DNA of 64,000 nucleotides from Hymenobacter metallilatus (GTDB lineage Bacteria > Bacteroidota > Bacteroidia > Cytophagales > Hymenobacteraceae). Under the pieces are notes generated by a model. It saw nothing but the letters and a program-made list of their open reading frames with translations, had not been told where the DNA came from and searched no databases. This document shows, piece by piece, positions 7,591 through 16,530 of the stretch (the stretch's first letter is position 1; every line of letters starts with the position of its first letter). The translations under genes and the position numbers were made by a program. Where the stretch lies: NCBI RefSeq assembly GCF_003944705.1, contig NZ_RWIS01000007.1, forward strand, positions 62,001-126,000, written 5' to 3'.

Positions 7591-8895
7591 ATGGTAAGTA
7601 TGGAACAGTCACTCGCAAGTGTTACGCACTTTTCGTTTAGCAATGACCTGCTGAATCAATTGGCGCAGGAAACTCAGGAAAGCGTGCCCGCGCTCCGCTC
7701 GGCCCTCACCCGGGCTATTCCGGTAGCAGTGCAAGCCCTGGCTGGGCGGGTAAGCGGGCCCGACGGCCCCGAAACTATCTGGAAGCTGGGGCGAGAGGCA
7801 TATGGAGCCAGCGTGCTGGAGCCCATGGCCACCGAAACCCACCATGGCTGGATTGCCCGGGGCGAATCGTTGATGCGGGGCCTGCTGGGCGAATCCTACC
7901 ACTTCACGGCCCTGCGGGTGGCTACGGCAGCCAATTTCGGGCTGCCCGTAGCCGAACGGGTACTTAGTGCGGCGGCCGTAGCGGCTTTGGGCGTTATCGG
8001 GGAGCATAGCCAGGAGCACAACCTTACGCCCGAAGCTCTGGCCGCTTGGCTGGTGCAGGAAGGCGGCCGCCTGCCGGGTATGCTCCTTCCCACTTCTGAG
8101 CCAACCCCGGTTGCAACGGCCCCGGATGCAGTAGCGCCTACCCCTGGGCTGGCAACTGGGGTATGGGCCCCGGTAGGCGGCGGACAAACCTACACACCTC
8201 CCGCTGTAGGTGGAAGCGAAGGGCGCAGTCCGGTACGGTGGCAATGGGGGGCACTATTACTGGCGGCAGTAGTGCTGGGCTATGTATTCGGCAATTGGCA
8301 GGATATGCCCTTTAAACAAAGCAATAAAGTAGGGGTAGCTGCTACGCCTCTGGCAGCGGCTACCCCTTCCGGAAGCCAGGGCGGGCGCTACGATGCCTCT
8401 ACCGGCAACTATATCTACGATACCGGCCAGCCCCTCATCCTGCACCTAGCCGATGGTACTACCCAGAAGGTAGGGGCCACCTCCACCGAAAACCGCCTTT
8501 ATACCTTCCTGGCCGACCCTACCCAGCAAGTGGACTCCGTGAACCGAACCAAAGGCTGGATTAATTTCGACCGGGTGTATTTCGAGCCGGGAGCCACTAC
8601 GCTCACCGACGAGTCGTTTCTGCAGCTGCGCAACGTGGCCAGTATCCTCAAAACCTTCCCGGCTTCGGTGGTAAAAATCGGCGGATATACCGACAGCACC
8701 GGCAATCCGCTCAAAAACTTCCAGCTCAGCGAGGAAAGGGCCAAAACGGCTATGCTGGCCATTGCCGGGATGGGCGTTGATATCAACCGGGTGCAGGCCA
8801 AAGGCTACGGCGGCAAGTATTTCATCACGCCCAACACCACGCCCGAGGGCCGCGCCCTCAACCGCCGCATCAGCATCCGGGTCATTAAGAAATAG
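7591..8895 (+). CDS. DUF937 - transmembrane - OmpA-domain cell envelope protein
   Basis: About 434 residues. The N-terminal ~150 residues are Ala/Leu-rich helical and resemble DUF937 (YidB-like: VPALRSALTRAIPVAVQAL). A Pro/Thr/Ala linker follows, then one membrane helix near residue 220 (GALLLAAVVLGYVFGNW). The C-terminus is an OmpA-like peptidoglycan-binding domain (INFDRVYFEPGATTLTDES, IGGYTDSTGNPLKN, LSEERAKTAM, NRRISI). The DUF937 part should be cytoplasmic and the OmpA domain periplasmic, linking inner membrane to peptidoglycan. ATG at 7600 is an equally possible start; upstream sequence is AT-rich non-coding. A strong terminator follows. Confidence 0.88.
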   Translation: MVSMEQSLASVTHFSFSNDLLNQLAQETQESVPALRSALTRAIPVAVQALAGRVSGPDGPETIWKLGREAYGASVLEPMATETHHGWIARGESLMRGLLGESYHFTALRVATAANFGLPVAERVLSAAAVAALGVIGEHSQEHNLTPEALAAWLVQEGGRLPGMLLPTSEPTPVATAPDAVAPTPGLATGVWAPVGGGQTYTPPAVGGSEGRSPVRWQWGALLLAAVVLGYVFGNWQDMPFKQSNKVGVAATPLAAATPSGSQGGRYDASTGNYIYDTGQPLILHLADGTTQKVGATSTENRLYTFLADPTQQVDSVNRTKGWINFDRVYFEPGATTLTDESFLQLRNVASILKTFPASVVKIGGYTDSTGNPLKNFQLSEERAKTAMLAIAGMGVDINRVQAKGYGGKYFITPNTTPEGRALNRRISIRVIKK

Positions 8896-8909
8896 TCTGG
8901 AGGTATAGC

Positions 8910-8944
8910 AACAAAAAGAGCGGCCCACGGCCGCTCTTTTTGTT
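8910..8944. terminator. Bidirectional terminator between OmpA-domain gene and nuoN
   Basis: AACAAAAAGAGCGGCC (8910-8925) pairs perfectly with 8929-8944 around a 3-base loop, with T-rich tails in both directions. It lies between two convergent genes. Confidence 0.9.
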
Positions 8945-8968
8945 TTATTCGCAGGTGAGCAAGCTTGC

Positions 8969-10381
8969 CTACAGCACGCCAGCCACCAGACCGGGCAGCA
9001 CACCCAGCAACACCGTGAGGGCCGCCAGCAGCAGCAGCGCGCCCGCCTGGAAGGTCGTAACGGGTACGGCCTCGCTGGTCGTCACGTCGGTGTCGCGCAT
9101 GTACATGGCAATGATGGGGCGCAGGTAGTAGTAGATGCTCACCATCGACATTACCACGGCAAATACCACGAGGCCGATATAGCCATTTTCCACGGCCGCC
9201 GAAAACACGAAAAACTTGCCGAAGAAGCCACCCGTGAGCGGAATGCCGGCCAGGCTCAGCATGGATACGGTGAGCGAGAAGGCCAGCAGCGGGTTGGTTT
9301 TGGCCAGCCCGTTCAGGCCGTTGTAGTCCTCGCGCTGACGGGCATCCGCCACCAGCTTCACCACCCCAAAGGCCGCCACCGTGGCCACCGAATAGGCCAG
9401 GGAGTAGAACAGAATACCATTCGCCGAAGCACCTACCAGCTGCCCGTTGAAGGCCACCAGGGCAATCAGCAGGTAGCCCGCGTGCGATACGCTGGAGTAG
9501 GCCAGCATCCGCTTGATGCTGGTTTGGGCCACGGCTCCCACGTTGCCGATGAGCAGCGTAAGCACGCACATGGCAGTGAGCGTGGGCAGCCAGATGCCCT
9601 GGGCGTTGGCGGCCGGGAAGGCCTGTACCAGCAGCTTCAGGAAGGCGGCGAAACCGGCCGTCTTCACAATAGTGCTCATGAAAGCAGCAAAGAACGTCGG
9701 CGTGCCCTCATACACATCGGGCGTCCAGAAATGGAAAGGCGCGGCCGATACTTTGAAGCCCATACCAATGAACATCAGCAGCATGCCGATGTAAAGCATG
9801 GGCTTGAGCGACTCAAAGCCGGGGGCGGGGTTCTGCACCGCGAAGCTGATGTTGCTGAGTACGAACGTACCGGTAGCCCCGTACACCAGCGCCACCCCGA
9901 ACAGCAGGATGCCGGTGAAGAAGGCACCCATCAGGAAGTACTTCAGGGCGGCTTCGTTAGAGCGCAGGTTGCGCTTGTCGGAGCCGGCCAGCACGTACAT
10001 GGCAATGCTCAGCGTCTCAATACCCAGGAACAGCATCAACAGGTGGTTGTAGCTCACCAGCATAATGGCCCCCACCAGCGAGAACAGCAGCAGCGAGTAG
10101 TACTCGGCCAGGTTGGTTTCGCCGTCGAGCACGTACTTCTGGGAGAAGGGAATCAGCACTAACGCCGTCAGCAGCACAATGCCCGTGAAGGCCACCGAGA
10201 AGTCATCGATGGTGAGCATGCCGTTGAAGTACGACTCGGTAGTGCCCCAGTCGATGAAGTTCACCGTCAGCACCAAACCCAGGATGAGCATCATCACGGG
10301 CAGCAGCAGCCGGTTGGAGCGGCGGAAACCCAGGAAGAGGTTGCCTAGGCCCAGAACGGAAAGTAGAATGATGGAATTCAT
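8969..10381 (-). CDS. nuoN: NADH-quinone oxidoreductase subunit N
   Basis: This 470-residue antiporter-like membrane subunit of complex I is one of three proton-pumping modules, with about 14 helices in the family. Visible signatures are GIETLSIAMYVLAGS with the conserved helix-5 Glu, FHFWTPDVYEGTPT, and RMLAYSSVSHAGYLLIAL. It is the last gene of the downstream complex I block, 123 bases after nuoM, with a long palindrome between them. Confidence 0.96.
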   Translation of the reverse strand: MNSIILLSVLGLGNLFLGFRRSNRLLLPVMMLILGLVLTVNFIDWGTTESYFNGMLTIDDFSVAFTGIVLLTALVLIPFSQKYVLDGETNLAEYYSLLLFSLVGAIMLVSYNHLLMLFLGIETLSIAMYVLAGSDKRNLRSNEAALKYFLMGAFFTGILLFGVALVYGATGTFVLSNISFAVQNPAPGFESLKPMLYIGMLLMFIGMGFKVSAAPFHFWTPDVYEGTPTFFAAFMSTIVKTAGFAAFLKLLVQAFPAANAQGIWLPTLTAMCVLTLLIGNVGAVAQTSIKRMLAYSSVSHAGYLLIALVAFNGQLVGASANGILFYSLAYSVATVAAFGVVKLVADARQREDYNGLNGLAKTNPLLAFSLTVSMLSLAGIPLTGGFFGKFFVFSAAVENGYIGLVVFAVVMSMVSIYYYLRPIIAMYMRDTDVTTSEAVPVTTFQAGALLLLAALTVLLGVLPGLVAGVL

Positions 10382-10392
10382 GTTCGTCTCAA

Positions 10393-10502
10393 TGTAGCGC
10401 GAAGCCTTCGCTTCGCGTATCGTTGGAATCGTTGAACAAGCAATAGGTGCCGGGGCAAACCAAGTCGTTCAACGATACGCGAAGCAAAGGCTTCGCGCTA
10501 CA
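10393..10502. repeat. Long intergenic palindrome (GTAGCGCGAAGCCTTCGCTTCGCG family)
   Basis: The left arm at 10393-10425 (TGTAGCGCGAAGCCTTCGCT...) and the right arm ending at 10502 (AAAGGCTTCGCGCTACA) are complementary with one mismatch over ~33 bases. The element separates nuoM from nuoN within an operon, so it must be transcribed as a large hairpin. Confidence 0.85.
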
Positions 10503-10504
10503 GA

Positions 10505-11974
10505 TTAGCGTTTTACTACCTCGTTCAGAATGTTCATCACGCTGCCTTCCGACAGGTGCAGGAACGTGTTGGGGAACAGGCCAATCCAGAACACCAGCAC
10601 GATAAGCGGCACCAGCAGGGCCAGCTCCGAGCCGGTGAGGTCGGTGAAGGTTTCGGTGAACGAGGAATCGGGGCCGAGCATTACGCGCTGGAACATGCGC
10701 AGCAAGTACACCGCACCCAGGATGATGGTTACGCCGGCTACGGCACCCATCCAGTGGTTGAACTGGTACACGCCGCCCAGCAGCAGAAACTCACCTACGA
10801 AGCCGTTGGTGAGGGGCAGGGCCACCGTGCCCAGCAGCAGCACCAGGAAGCACACCGTGAGCACGGGCGCTTTGCGGGTGAGGCCGCCGAGGTCGGCAAT
10901 GTTGCGGGTGCCGGTGCGGCGCTCAATGGCGTCGGCAATGAAGAACATGCCCACCACGTTCACGCCGTGAGCCAGCATCTGAATGCTGGCACCCTGCATA
11001 CCCATTGGGGTCAGCGAGAATACGCCGGCAATCATCAAGCCCACGTGAGAGAGGGATGAATAAGCAATCAGACGCTTCACGTCCTGCTGGCGGATGGCAA
11101 TGATGGCGCCGTAGATGATGCCGATGATAGCCAGAATCAGTACTAGGTTCTGCCAGTAGTCCACGCCCATGGGCACCACCGGCAGCAGCCAGCGCATGCA
11201 GCCGTAGATACCCATTTTCAGCATGATGCCCGAGAGCAGCATGGTGGCCGGGGCCGGAGCCTCGGTGTAGGTATCGGGCTGCCAGGTGTGGAAGGGGAAG
11301 ATGGGCATCTTCACGGCGAAGGCCGCAAAAATCAGCCAGAACAACCACATCTGCGTTGCGGCAGTCAGGTTCAGGTTGTAGAACGAAGCCAGCGCCGAGT
11401 TATGGGCCGAGAGGCCGTCGGCCGAAGGACCAGTCTGGAAGTAGAGGTACACGAAGCCGGCCAGCATGAACAGCGAGCCGATGATGGTGTACAGGAAGAA
11501 CTTGAACGTAACGCGGGCCCGGTTTACGCCGCCCCACACGCCAGCCAGGAAGTAAATCGGAATCAGGGCCACTTCCCACATGAAGTAGAACAGGAAGGCA
11601 TCCTGAGCCGTGAACACGCCCACCAGACCGGTTTGCATGAACAGCACCAGCGCGTAAAACACCGACTCGTTCTCGAAGTTGCGGCGGAAGGCGCTCAGCA
11701 GAATCACGGGCACCAGAACGGCCGTCAGCAGCACCAGCAGCAGGCTCAGCCCGTCCATGCCCACCGCAAACTGAATGCCCGCCGAGGGAATCCAGTTGAG
11801 GTTGTAGGAGAATTGGCCGCTGTTATTGGCGTTGAAGGTAAGAGCGGCATAGGCTGCCAGCGCAAATTCAACCAGGGCCGCGCCCAGCGCCGGAACCCGG
11901 GCCGCACGGCCTTTGAAGAAGTGCAGCAGCAGGGCGGCCGCCACGGGCCAGAGTAGAAGAAGGACAGTCAGCAT
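10505..11974 (-). CDS. nuoM: NADH-quinone oxidoreductase subunit M
   Basis: This 489-residue proton-pumping membrane subunit of complex I carries MWEVALIPIYFLAGVWGG with the essential helix-5 Glu, FHTWQPDTYTEAPAPATMLLSG, and RLIAYSSLSHVGLMIAG. Its ATG overlaps the stop codon of the small immunity-like gene by one base (TAATG), so the two are probably translationally coupled. Confidence 0.97.
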   Translation of the reverse strand: MLTVLLLLWPVAAALLLHFFKGRAARVPALGAALVEFALAAYAALTFNANNSGQFSYNLNWIPSAGIQFAVGMDGLSLLLVLLTAVLVPVILLSAFRRNFENESVFYALVLFMQTGLVGVFTAQDAFLFYFMWEVALIPIYFLAGVWGGVNRARVTFKFFLYTIIGSLFMLAGFVYLYFQTGPSADGLSAHNSALASFYNLNLTAATQMWLFWLIFAAFAVKMPIFPFHTWQPDTYTEAPAPATMLLSGIMLKMGIYGCMRWLLPVVPMGVDYWQNLVLILAIIGIIYGAIIAIRQQDVKRLIAYSSLSHVGLMIAGVFSLTPMGMQGASIQMLAHGVNVVGMFFIADAIERRTGTRNIADLGGLTRKAPVLTVCFLVLLLGTVALPLTNGFVGEFLLLGGVYQFNHWMGAVAGVTIILGAVYLLRMFQRVMLGPDSSFTETFTDLTGSELALLVPLIVLVFWIGLFPNTFLHLSEGSVMNILNEVVKR

Positions 11975-12243
11975 TAGCTAAGCGAGTTGTTCCGATGACG
12001 TCCGAGCCGATGAGAAGCAATTGCTTCCCGGTCAGCAAACGACACTTTAAGCGCAAGATGTAAGGCGAAAAACCATCCGATGATAGTCCAGCCCAGAAGT
12101 AAATTCAGAAGGAATATGGTGCGGATGTTCTGCTGGTCGCGGCCGATTATAGTGGGCATCAGATAGCAAACGAACGGAAGTAGGATTCCTGGAAAGGAAA
12201 TACCCGGCTCAAATACATCTGCTAGAAGAAGGACGCCCAGCAT
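11974..12243 (-). CDS. Superinfection-immunity-family small membrane protein inside the complex I operon
   Basis: This 89-residue protein has two membrane segments (GILLPFVCYLMPTIIG and IFLLNLLLGWTIIGWFFALH) and a polar, basic tail. The pattern LMPTIIG...N.LLGWTIIGW matches the Imm_superinfect family (PF14373), named after phage T4 Imm, which blocks DNA injection by related phages. Most bacterial members have no proven role. It begins 4 bases after the nuoL stop and overlaps nuoM by one base, so it is co-expressed with complex I. The role here is unknown: phage exclusion, membrane assembly factor, or an accessory subunit. Confidence 0.78.
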   Translation of the reverse strand: MLGVLLLADVFEPGISFPGILLPFVCYLMPTIIGRDQQNIRTIFLLNLLLGWTIIGWFFALHLALKVSFADREAIASHRLGRHRNNSLS

Positions 12244-12247
12244 AACC

Positions 12248-14194
12248 CTAGAACTTCCCGAAGTTCAGCGCCATGACCAGCACGATGCCCACCACCATCA
12301 GGATGAGGTAGGTTTCCACGGAGCCGGTTTGCACGTAGCGCAGGAGCTGACCCCCGCCCATGGTCAGGCGGCCGAAGCCGTTCACGATGGGGTCGATGAT
12401 GCCGTTTTCCACGTAGCGGAACAGGCCGCGCGAGAGCCACATGATGGGCCGCACGATCAGGGCGTTGTACAGCTCGTCGATGTAGTACTTGTGGTACACT
12501 AGGTTTTCGAGGAAGCCGCGCGACTCGCCGTCTTCCACCGGGCGCACCCCGCGGCTCACGTACTGCACGTAGGCCAGGATGATGCCCAGCACGCCCGCAC
12601 CCACCGAGAGGCCAATGAGCATGAGCTCGGTAGCGTGGTCGGCGTGTACGGCGAAGGCGGCCGGGTTCAGCTGCTTGGAGTAAGTGAACAGCGGCGCGAG
12701 GTAGTTAGAGAGGTACGCGTTGTCTTCACCCAGGAAGAAAGGCGCGTTCATGAAACCACCCACGGCGGCCAGAATAGCCAGCACGATGAGCGGCAGCGTC
12801 ATGGAAGCCGGCGACTCGTGCAGGTGGTGCTTCTGCTCCTCAGTGCCCCGGAACTCACCGAAGAAGGTGAGGAACAGCAGGCGGAACATGTAGAAAGCCG
12901 TCAGGAAGGCCGTGAACAGACCCACCGCGTACAGCACCTTGCTGTGCTCGAAGGCATGCAGCAGGATTTCATCTTTCGAGAAGAAGCCCGAGAAGGGCGG
13001 GATGCCGGCAATGGCCAGGCAGCCTACCAGGAAGGTGATGAACGTAATGGGCAAGGCTTTGCGCAGGCCGCCCATGCGGCGCATATCCTGCTCGTTGCTC
13101 ATGGCGTGAATCACAGAGCCCGCGCCCAGGAACATCAGCGCCTTGAAGAAGGCGTGGGTGAGGACGTGGAACAGGCTGGTGCTGTAGCCCATCACGCCCA
13201 GGGCCAAAAACATGTAGCCCAGCTGCGAAACGGTGGAGTAGGCCAGCACCTTCTTGATGTCGTTTTGGGCCAGGCCGATGGTGGCGGCAAACAAAGCCGT
13301 AGCCGCGCCGATGATGGCAATGACTTCGAGGGTATCGGGGGCCAGCGTGAACAACACGTTGGCGCGCAGAATCATGTAGATACCGGCCGTTACCATGGTC
13401 GCGGCGTGAATCAGGGCCGAAACCGGGGTGGGGCCGGCCATGGCGTCGGGCAGCCAGGTGTAAAGCGGCAGCTGGGCCGACTTACCAGTAGCGCCCACGA
13501 ACAGCAGCAGCGTAATGGCCGTTACCACGCCCGTGCCAATCTGCAGCGTGCTGGCCTTCTGGAACACCTCGGCGTACTGCACCGAGTCGAAGGTCAGGTA
13601 AATCAGGAAGATGCCCAGCAGGAAGCCCAGGTCACCTACACGGTTGATAATGAAGGCTTTCTTGGCGGCGTTGTTGTAGGCGGTGTTCTTGTTCCAGAAG
13701 CCGATGAGCAGGTAGGAGCACAGCCCCACACCTTCCCAGCCGATGAACAGAATCACGAAGTTGGCACCCAGCACCAGCACCAGCATGCTGAACACGAACA
13801 GGTTCAGGAAACTGAAAAACTTGCCCACGTTCTCGTCGTGGTGCATGTAGCCGATGCTGTAGACGTGAATCAGGAAACCCACGCCCGTCACGAGCAGCAA
13901 CATAATCAGGCTGAGCTGGTCGATCTGGTAGCTGAAGGAAATCTGCATCGAGCCGACCGAAATCCAGTCGAACAGCGTGACGGTGTACTGATACTGGAAG
14001 TTCAGGAACAGGAACACCGAAATGGCGAACGAGCCCAGCACCGCCAGGCTGCTGATAGCGCCGGCCACCGTGCCCGAAAGCTTACGGTTCAGCAGCCCGT
14101 TGATCAGAAAGCCCAAAAACGGCAGCAGCGGAATAAGCACGTACAGGAACGTGGAGTACGGCGCGCCGGCAGCGGGAATTACAGTTTCTTGCAT
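12248..14194 (-). CDS. nuoL: NADH-quinone oxidoreductase subunit L
   Basis: This 648-residue distal proton-pumping subunit of complex I shows GWEGVGLCSYLLIGFW, the Lys/His-bearing helices SAQLPLYTWLPDAMAGPTPV and SALIHAATMVTAGIY, and VLAYSTVSQLGYMFLALG. The C-terminal ~100 residues form the long lateral helix and end helix of this family. It follows nuoK after a gap of 131 bases that contains a palindrome. Confidence 0.97.
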   Translation of the reverse strand: MQETVIPAAGAPYSTFLYVLIPLLPFLGFLINGLLNRKLSGTVAGAISSLAVLGSFAISVFLFLNFQYQYTVTLFDWISVGSMQISFSYQIDQLSLIMLLLVTGVGFLIHVYSIGYMHHDENVGKFFSFLNLFVFSMLVLVLGANFVILFIGWEGVGLCSYLLIGFWNKNTAYNNAAKKAFIINRVGDLGFLLGIFLIYLTFDSVQYAEVFQKASTLQIGTGVVTAITLLLFVGATGKSAQLPLYTWLPDAMAGPTPVSALIHAATMVTAGIYMILRANVLFTLAPDTLEVIAIIGAATALFAATIGLAQNDIKKVLAYSTVSQLGYMFLALGVMGYSTSLFHVLTHAFFKALMFLGAGSVIHAMSNEQDMRRMGGLRKALPITFITFLVGCLAIAGIPPFSGFFSKDEILLHAFEHSKVLYAVGLFTAFLTAFYMFRLLFLTFFGEFRGTEEQKHHLHESPASMTLPLIVLAILAAVGGFMNAPFFLGEDNAYLSNYLAPLFTYSKQLNPAAFAVHADHATELMLIGLSVGAGVLGIILAYVQYVSRGVRPVEDGESRGFLENLVYHKYYIDELYNALIVRPIMWLSRGLFRYVENGIIDPIVNGFGRLTMGGGQLLRYVQTGSVETYLILMVVGIVLVMALNFGKF

Positions 14195-14218
14195 AAGTCA
14201 GGGATGCAGAAGCACGTC

Positions 14219-14318
14219 TGTCATCCTGAGCGGAGCGAAGGACCTTATCACGTTAGAACGATAATCGTTCAGAAATAATCCAGACGTGATAAGATCCTTC
14301 GCTTCGCTCAGGATGACA
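14219..14318. repeat. Long palindrome, TGTCATCCTGAGC family, between nuoK and nuoL
   Basis: Arms 14219-14252 and 14285-14318 (34 bases each) are complementary with only a few mismatches. The motif runs TGTCATCCTGAGCGGAGCGA then AGGACCTTATCACG. The loop contains a second small palindrome (GAACGATAATCGTTC). Other copies are at 15622-15720 and 24639-24742. Confidence 0.9.
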
Positions 14319-14325
14319 ATACAAA

Positions 14326-14658
14326 TCAGAACTTCAGGCGGTTGAGCAGGTTAACGTCGGTGTTTTGCAGGTTGCGGTAAATCATCACAATAATGGCCAG
14401 GCCTACCGCTACTTCGGCGGCGGCCACGGCCATGATGAAGAACACGAATACCTGCCCGTTGGGGTCGGCACGGTAGGCCGAAAAGGCGGTCAGCAGCACA
14501 TTTACGGCATTGAGCATTAGCTCCACGCACATAAAAATGATGATGGCATTGCGCCGGGTAAGCACGCCCAGTACTCCAATGGAAAACAGAGCAGCGGCGA
14601 AGAAAACGTAGTACTGAAGCGGAACCGTTTGGATTACCTCGGGAATGTTCTGGTCCAT
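14326..14658 (-). CDS. nuoK: NADH-quinone oxidoreductase subunit K
   Basis: This 110-residue membrane subunit of complex I has three helices. It carries the two family glutamates in IIIFMCVELMLNAVN and AVAAAEVAVGLAI, which form part of the proton path. I chose the ATG at 14658 (MDQNIPEV) because it gives the usual NuoK length. An in-frame ATG at 14715 would add 19 polar residues, although a -7 promoter box just upstream leaves that longer start possible. It is the first gene of the downstream complex I block. Confidence 0.94.
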   Translation of the reverse strand: MDQNIPEVIQTVPLQYYVFFAAALFSIGVLGVLTRRNAIIIFMCVELMLNAVNVLLTAFSAYRADPNGQVFVFFIMAVAAAEVAVGLAIIVMIYRNLQNTDVNLLNRLKF

Positions 14659-14723
14659 GCGCAGGGGCTGACGGCGAAAAAAGGATGTCACGCACCCGCC
14701 ACCGGGTGAGGACAACTAGCCGG

Positions 14724-14731
14724 CAAAGGTA
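14724..14731 (-). promoter_or_regulatory. Bacteroidota -7 box for nuoKLMN
   Basis: Minus strand TACCTTTG matches TAnnTTTG. No TTG lies at the usual -33 distance. Transcription would start near 14717, giving the second complex I block its own promoter. Confidence 0.55.
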
Positions 14732-14874
14732 TCCTGAAAATCGGAAAACGCCACCCCTAAATGCGGTTGTGTAACGCACTGACTAGGGCGAAAATTCGCG
14801 GTGAAGTCCGGTGAGAGAAACATAGTTTGGGTGTGGGGAAGGCCAGGCAACGAAATGCACCCCGCCAGTTTCAC

Positions 14875-15073
14875 TTGGCAAACCCAAGTTGTGGACCACC
14901 GCCAGCAGCCAGTTTCCCTCCTCGGATGCGGAGGTAGGGCAGGGTACCCATTGAACATTCACTAGTGGCTGGTCCTGATACCGGCCTGCCATCATCCACT
15001 ACTTCTTGCCCCTCCGTATCTGAGAAGGGGACTGGCTCCAGCCACTACTTCGCAATTTGGGTTTGCAAACTTC
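14875..15073. repeat. Long imperfect inverted repeat
   Basis: The segment from GGCAAACCCAAGTTGTGG (14877) to ~14943 is imperfectly complementary to ~15003-15070 (ending ATTTGGGTTTGC). Paired parts include GCAAACCCAA/TTGGGTTTGC and the Cys-like CCAGT/ACTGG steps. The arms are ~60 bases with several mismatches. No gene is supported in the 480-base gap 14659-15138 that it dominates. Confidence 0.65.
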
Positions 15074-15138
15074 GGCATCAACGGTTTGGCAACCGTACAT
15101 TCGTTTCTTTATTCCCCATTCCCCATTCCCTCTACCCT

Positions 15139-15600
15139 ATGAGCCTTACCATCGGCAGCCTTTCCGAGCTGCAGCAATACGAAGAGCAGGAACTCGGCTT
15201 GTCGGCCTGGCATACCATCACGCAGGAGCAAATCAACCAGTTTGCCGCCGCCACGCTCGACTTCCAGTGGATTCATCTGGACGCGGAGCGGGCCCGGGCC
15301 GAGTCGCCGTTTGGGGCTACCATTGCCCACGGGTACCTCACCGTATCGTTGCTGCCCTACCTCTGGACGCAAATCGTGAGCATCGAGAATCTAAAGATGC
15401 AGGTGAACTACGAAATAGAGAGCCTGCGCTTCAACCAGGCCGTGGCAGTAGATAGTCAGGTACGACTACGCGCCAAACTACTGTCCGTGAAAGATCTGCG
15501 CGGTATTGCCAAAGCTCGCATTGAAGTAACTCTGGAAGTTGAAGGTAGCCGCAAGCCGGCATACACAGGCATTATCACCTTCCTGTATCACTTTTTGTAG
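15139..15600 (+). CDS. MaoC-family (R)-specific enoyl-CoA hydratase
   Basis: This 153-residue hot-dog-fold protein carries the hydratase-2 core in LDFQWIHLDAERA: the catalytic Asp and His are kept, though the usual G-D-x-N-P-x-H is altered to L-D-F-Q-W-I-H. It is followed by SPFGATIAHGYLTVSLLP. Predicted reaction: hydration of trans-2-enoyl-CoA to (R)-3-hydroxyacyl-CoA in fatty-acid metabolism. ATG at 15139 starts the conserved part; upstream in-frame codons are intergenic repeat. It begins a three-gene plus-strand island that separates the two complex I blocks. Confidence 0.88.
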   Translation: MSLTIGSLSELQQYEEQELGLSAWHTITQEQINQFAAATLDFQWIHLDAERARAESPFGATIAHGYLTVSLLPYLWTQIVSIENLKMQVNYEIESLRFNQAVAVDSQVRLRAKLLSVKDLRGIAKARIEVTLEVEGSRKPAYTGIITFLYHFL

Positions 15601-15621
15601 GAGATAGTAAGACTCTAAACT

Positions 15622-15720
15622 TGTCATCCTGAACAGCGCAAAGGATCTATCACGTAAGCAACGACGCTATACAACTGTTGTGCAAGCGTGGAAAGGTCTC
15701 TCGCGCTGCTCAGGATGACA
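15622..15720. repeat. Long palindrome, TGTCATCCTGA family
   Basis: The left arm at 15622-15654 (TGTCATCCTGAACAGCGCAA...ATCACG) and the right arm at 15687-15720 (CGTGGAAAGG...GCTCAGGATGACA) pair with several mismatches. It lies between the MaoC gene and the sigma-factor gene. Confidence 0.82.
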
Positions 15721-15799
15721 GGCGCTAGTATTACCAACCCAAAAGAAATTTCGCTGGCTGATAAAGTATCTTCCGGCCCATTCCGTCTGCCTCTGCAGA

Positions 15800-16405
15800 A
15801 TGGAAACTCTTGCTCTATCACTCGATGCCACGCGGATGACGGCCGGCCACCAGGACCTGCAGATTCAGGAAGCCGTACGTACCCAGCGCAAGCGGCTGCT
15901 GGCATTCATCCGCCGCCGAATTCCCGATGAAGCTGAGGCCGAAGACGTACTGCAGGACGTGTTTGCCGAGCTGGTGGAAAGCTACCGGGTGATGAAGCCC
16001 GTGGAGCAGGCCGCTGCCTGGCTGTTCCGGGTAGCCCGCAACAAAATCACCGACCTCTACCGCCGCAAAAAGCCCGTTTCCCTGGAAAACGAAATGGCCG
16101 CATTTGCCGCTGACGGCGACGAAAACACCCTGCTGCTGGCTGACATCCTGCCCGCTGTAGACGATGCCCCTGAAAACCGGCTGCTGCGCGAAACCCTCAT
16201 GGAGGCCCTCAGCGACGCCCTGGCCGAGTTGCCTGCGGCCCAGCGCGAAGTATTCATCTGGCACGAACTGGAGGATAAAACCTTCCGCGAGATGGAGGAG
16301 GAAACCGGTGTTCCGCTCAAAACCCTGATTTCGCGCAAGCACTACGCCGTGCAGCACCTGCGCAAACGCCTCCGCACGCTCTACACTGAGCTGTTTACGG
16401 ACTGA
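15800..16405 (+). CDS. ECF-type RNA polymerase sigma factor
   Basis: 201 residues. Sigma region 2 spans ~35-85 (EAEAEDVLQDVFAELVESYR, AAAWLFRVARNKITDLYRRK) and region 4 ~140-195 (LPAAQREVFIWHELEDKTFR, TGVPLKTLISRKHYAVQHLR). An acidic linker of ~50 residues lies between them. It directs RNA polymerase to its own promoters. No cupin or ZAS-type anti-sigma factor is adjacent, but the small membrane protein 125 bases downstream may be functionally linked. Confidence 0.92.
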   Translation: METLALSLDATRMTAGHQDLQIQEAVRTQRKRLLAFIRRRIPDEAEAEDVLQDVFAELVESYRVMKPVEQAAAWLFRVARNKITDLYRRKKPVSLENEMAAFAADGDENTLLLADILPAVDDAPENRLLRETLMEALSDALAELPAAQREVFIWHELEDKTFREMEEETGVPLKTLISRKHYAVQHLRKRLRTLYTELFTD

Positions 16406-16411
16406 AATTTG

Positions 16412-16526
16412 GGTTGTTGATTGCTGGTTATTAGTGGTTAAGACACGCTATACTTGTAAAGAGTATAAGTTGTTCCGATACCAGATAACTAACAACTGAC
16501 AACCAGCAACTGACAACTAACAACCT
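16412..16526. repeat. GTTGTCAGTTG-type palindrome between sigma factor and membrane protein
   Basis: GGTTGTTGATTGCTGGTTAT at 16412 onward is imperfectly complementary to ~16482-16526 (AACTAACAACTGACAACCAG...). The right arm is internally repetitive (CAACTGACAACCAGCAACTGACAAC). Related copies are at 18015-18116, 19893-19982, 25319-25407 and 43073-43206. Confidence 0.8.
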
Positions 16527-16530
16527 CAAG

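Noticed and set aside
12635..14278. 547-codon plus-strand open frame opposite nuoL
   Set aside because: Low-complexity Gln/His/Arg-rich translation, typical shadow of a GC-rich membrane-protein gene; nuoL on the other strand is unambiguous.
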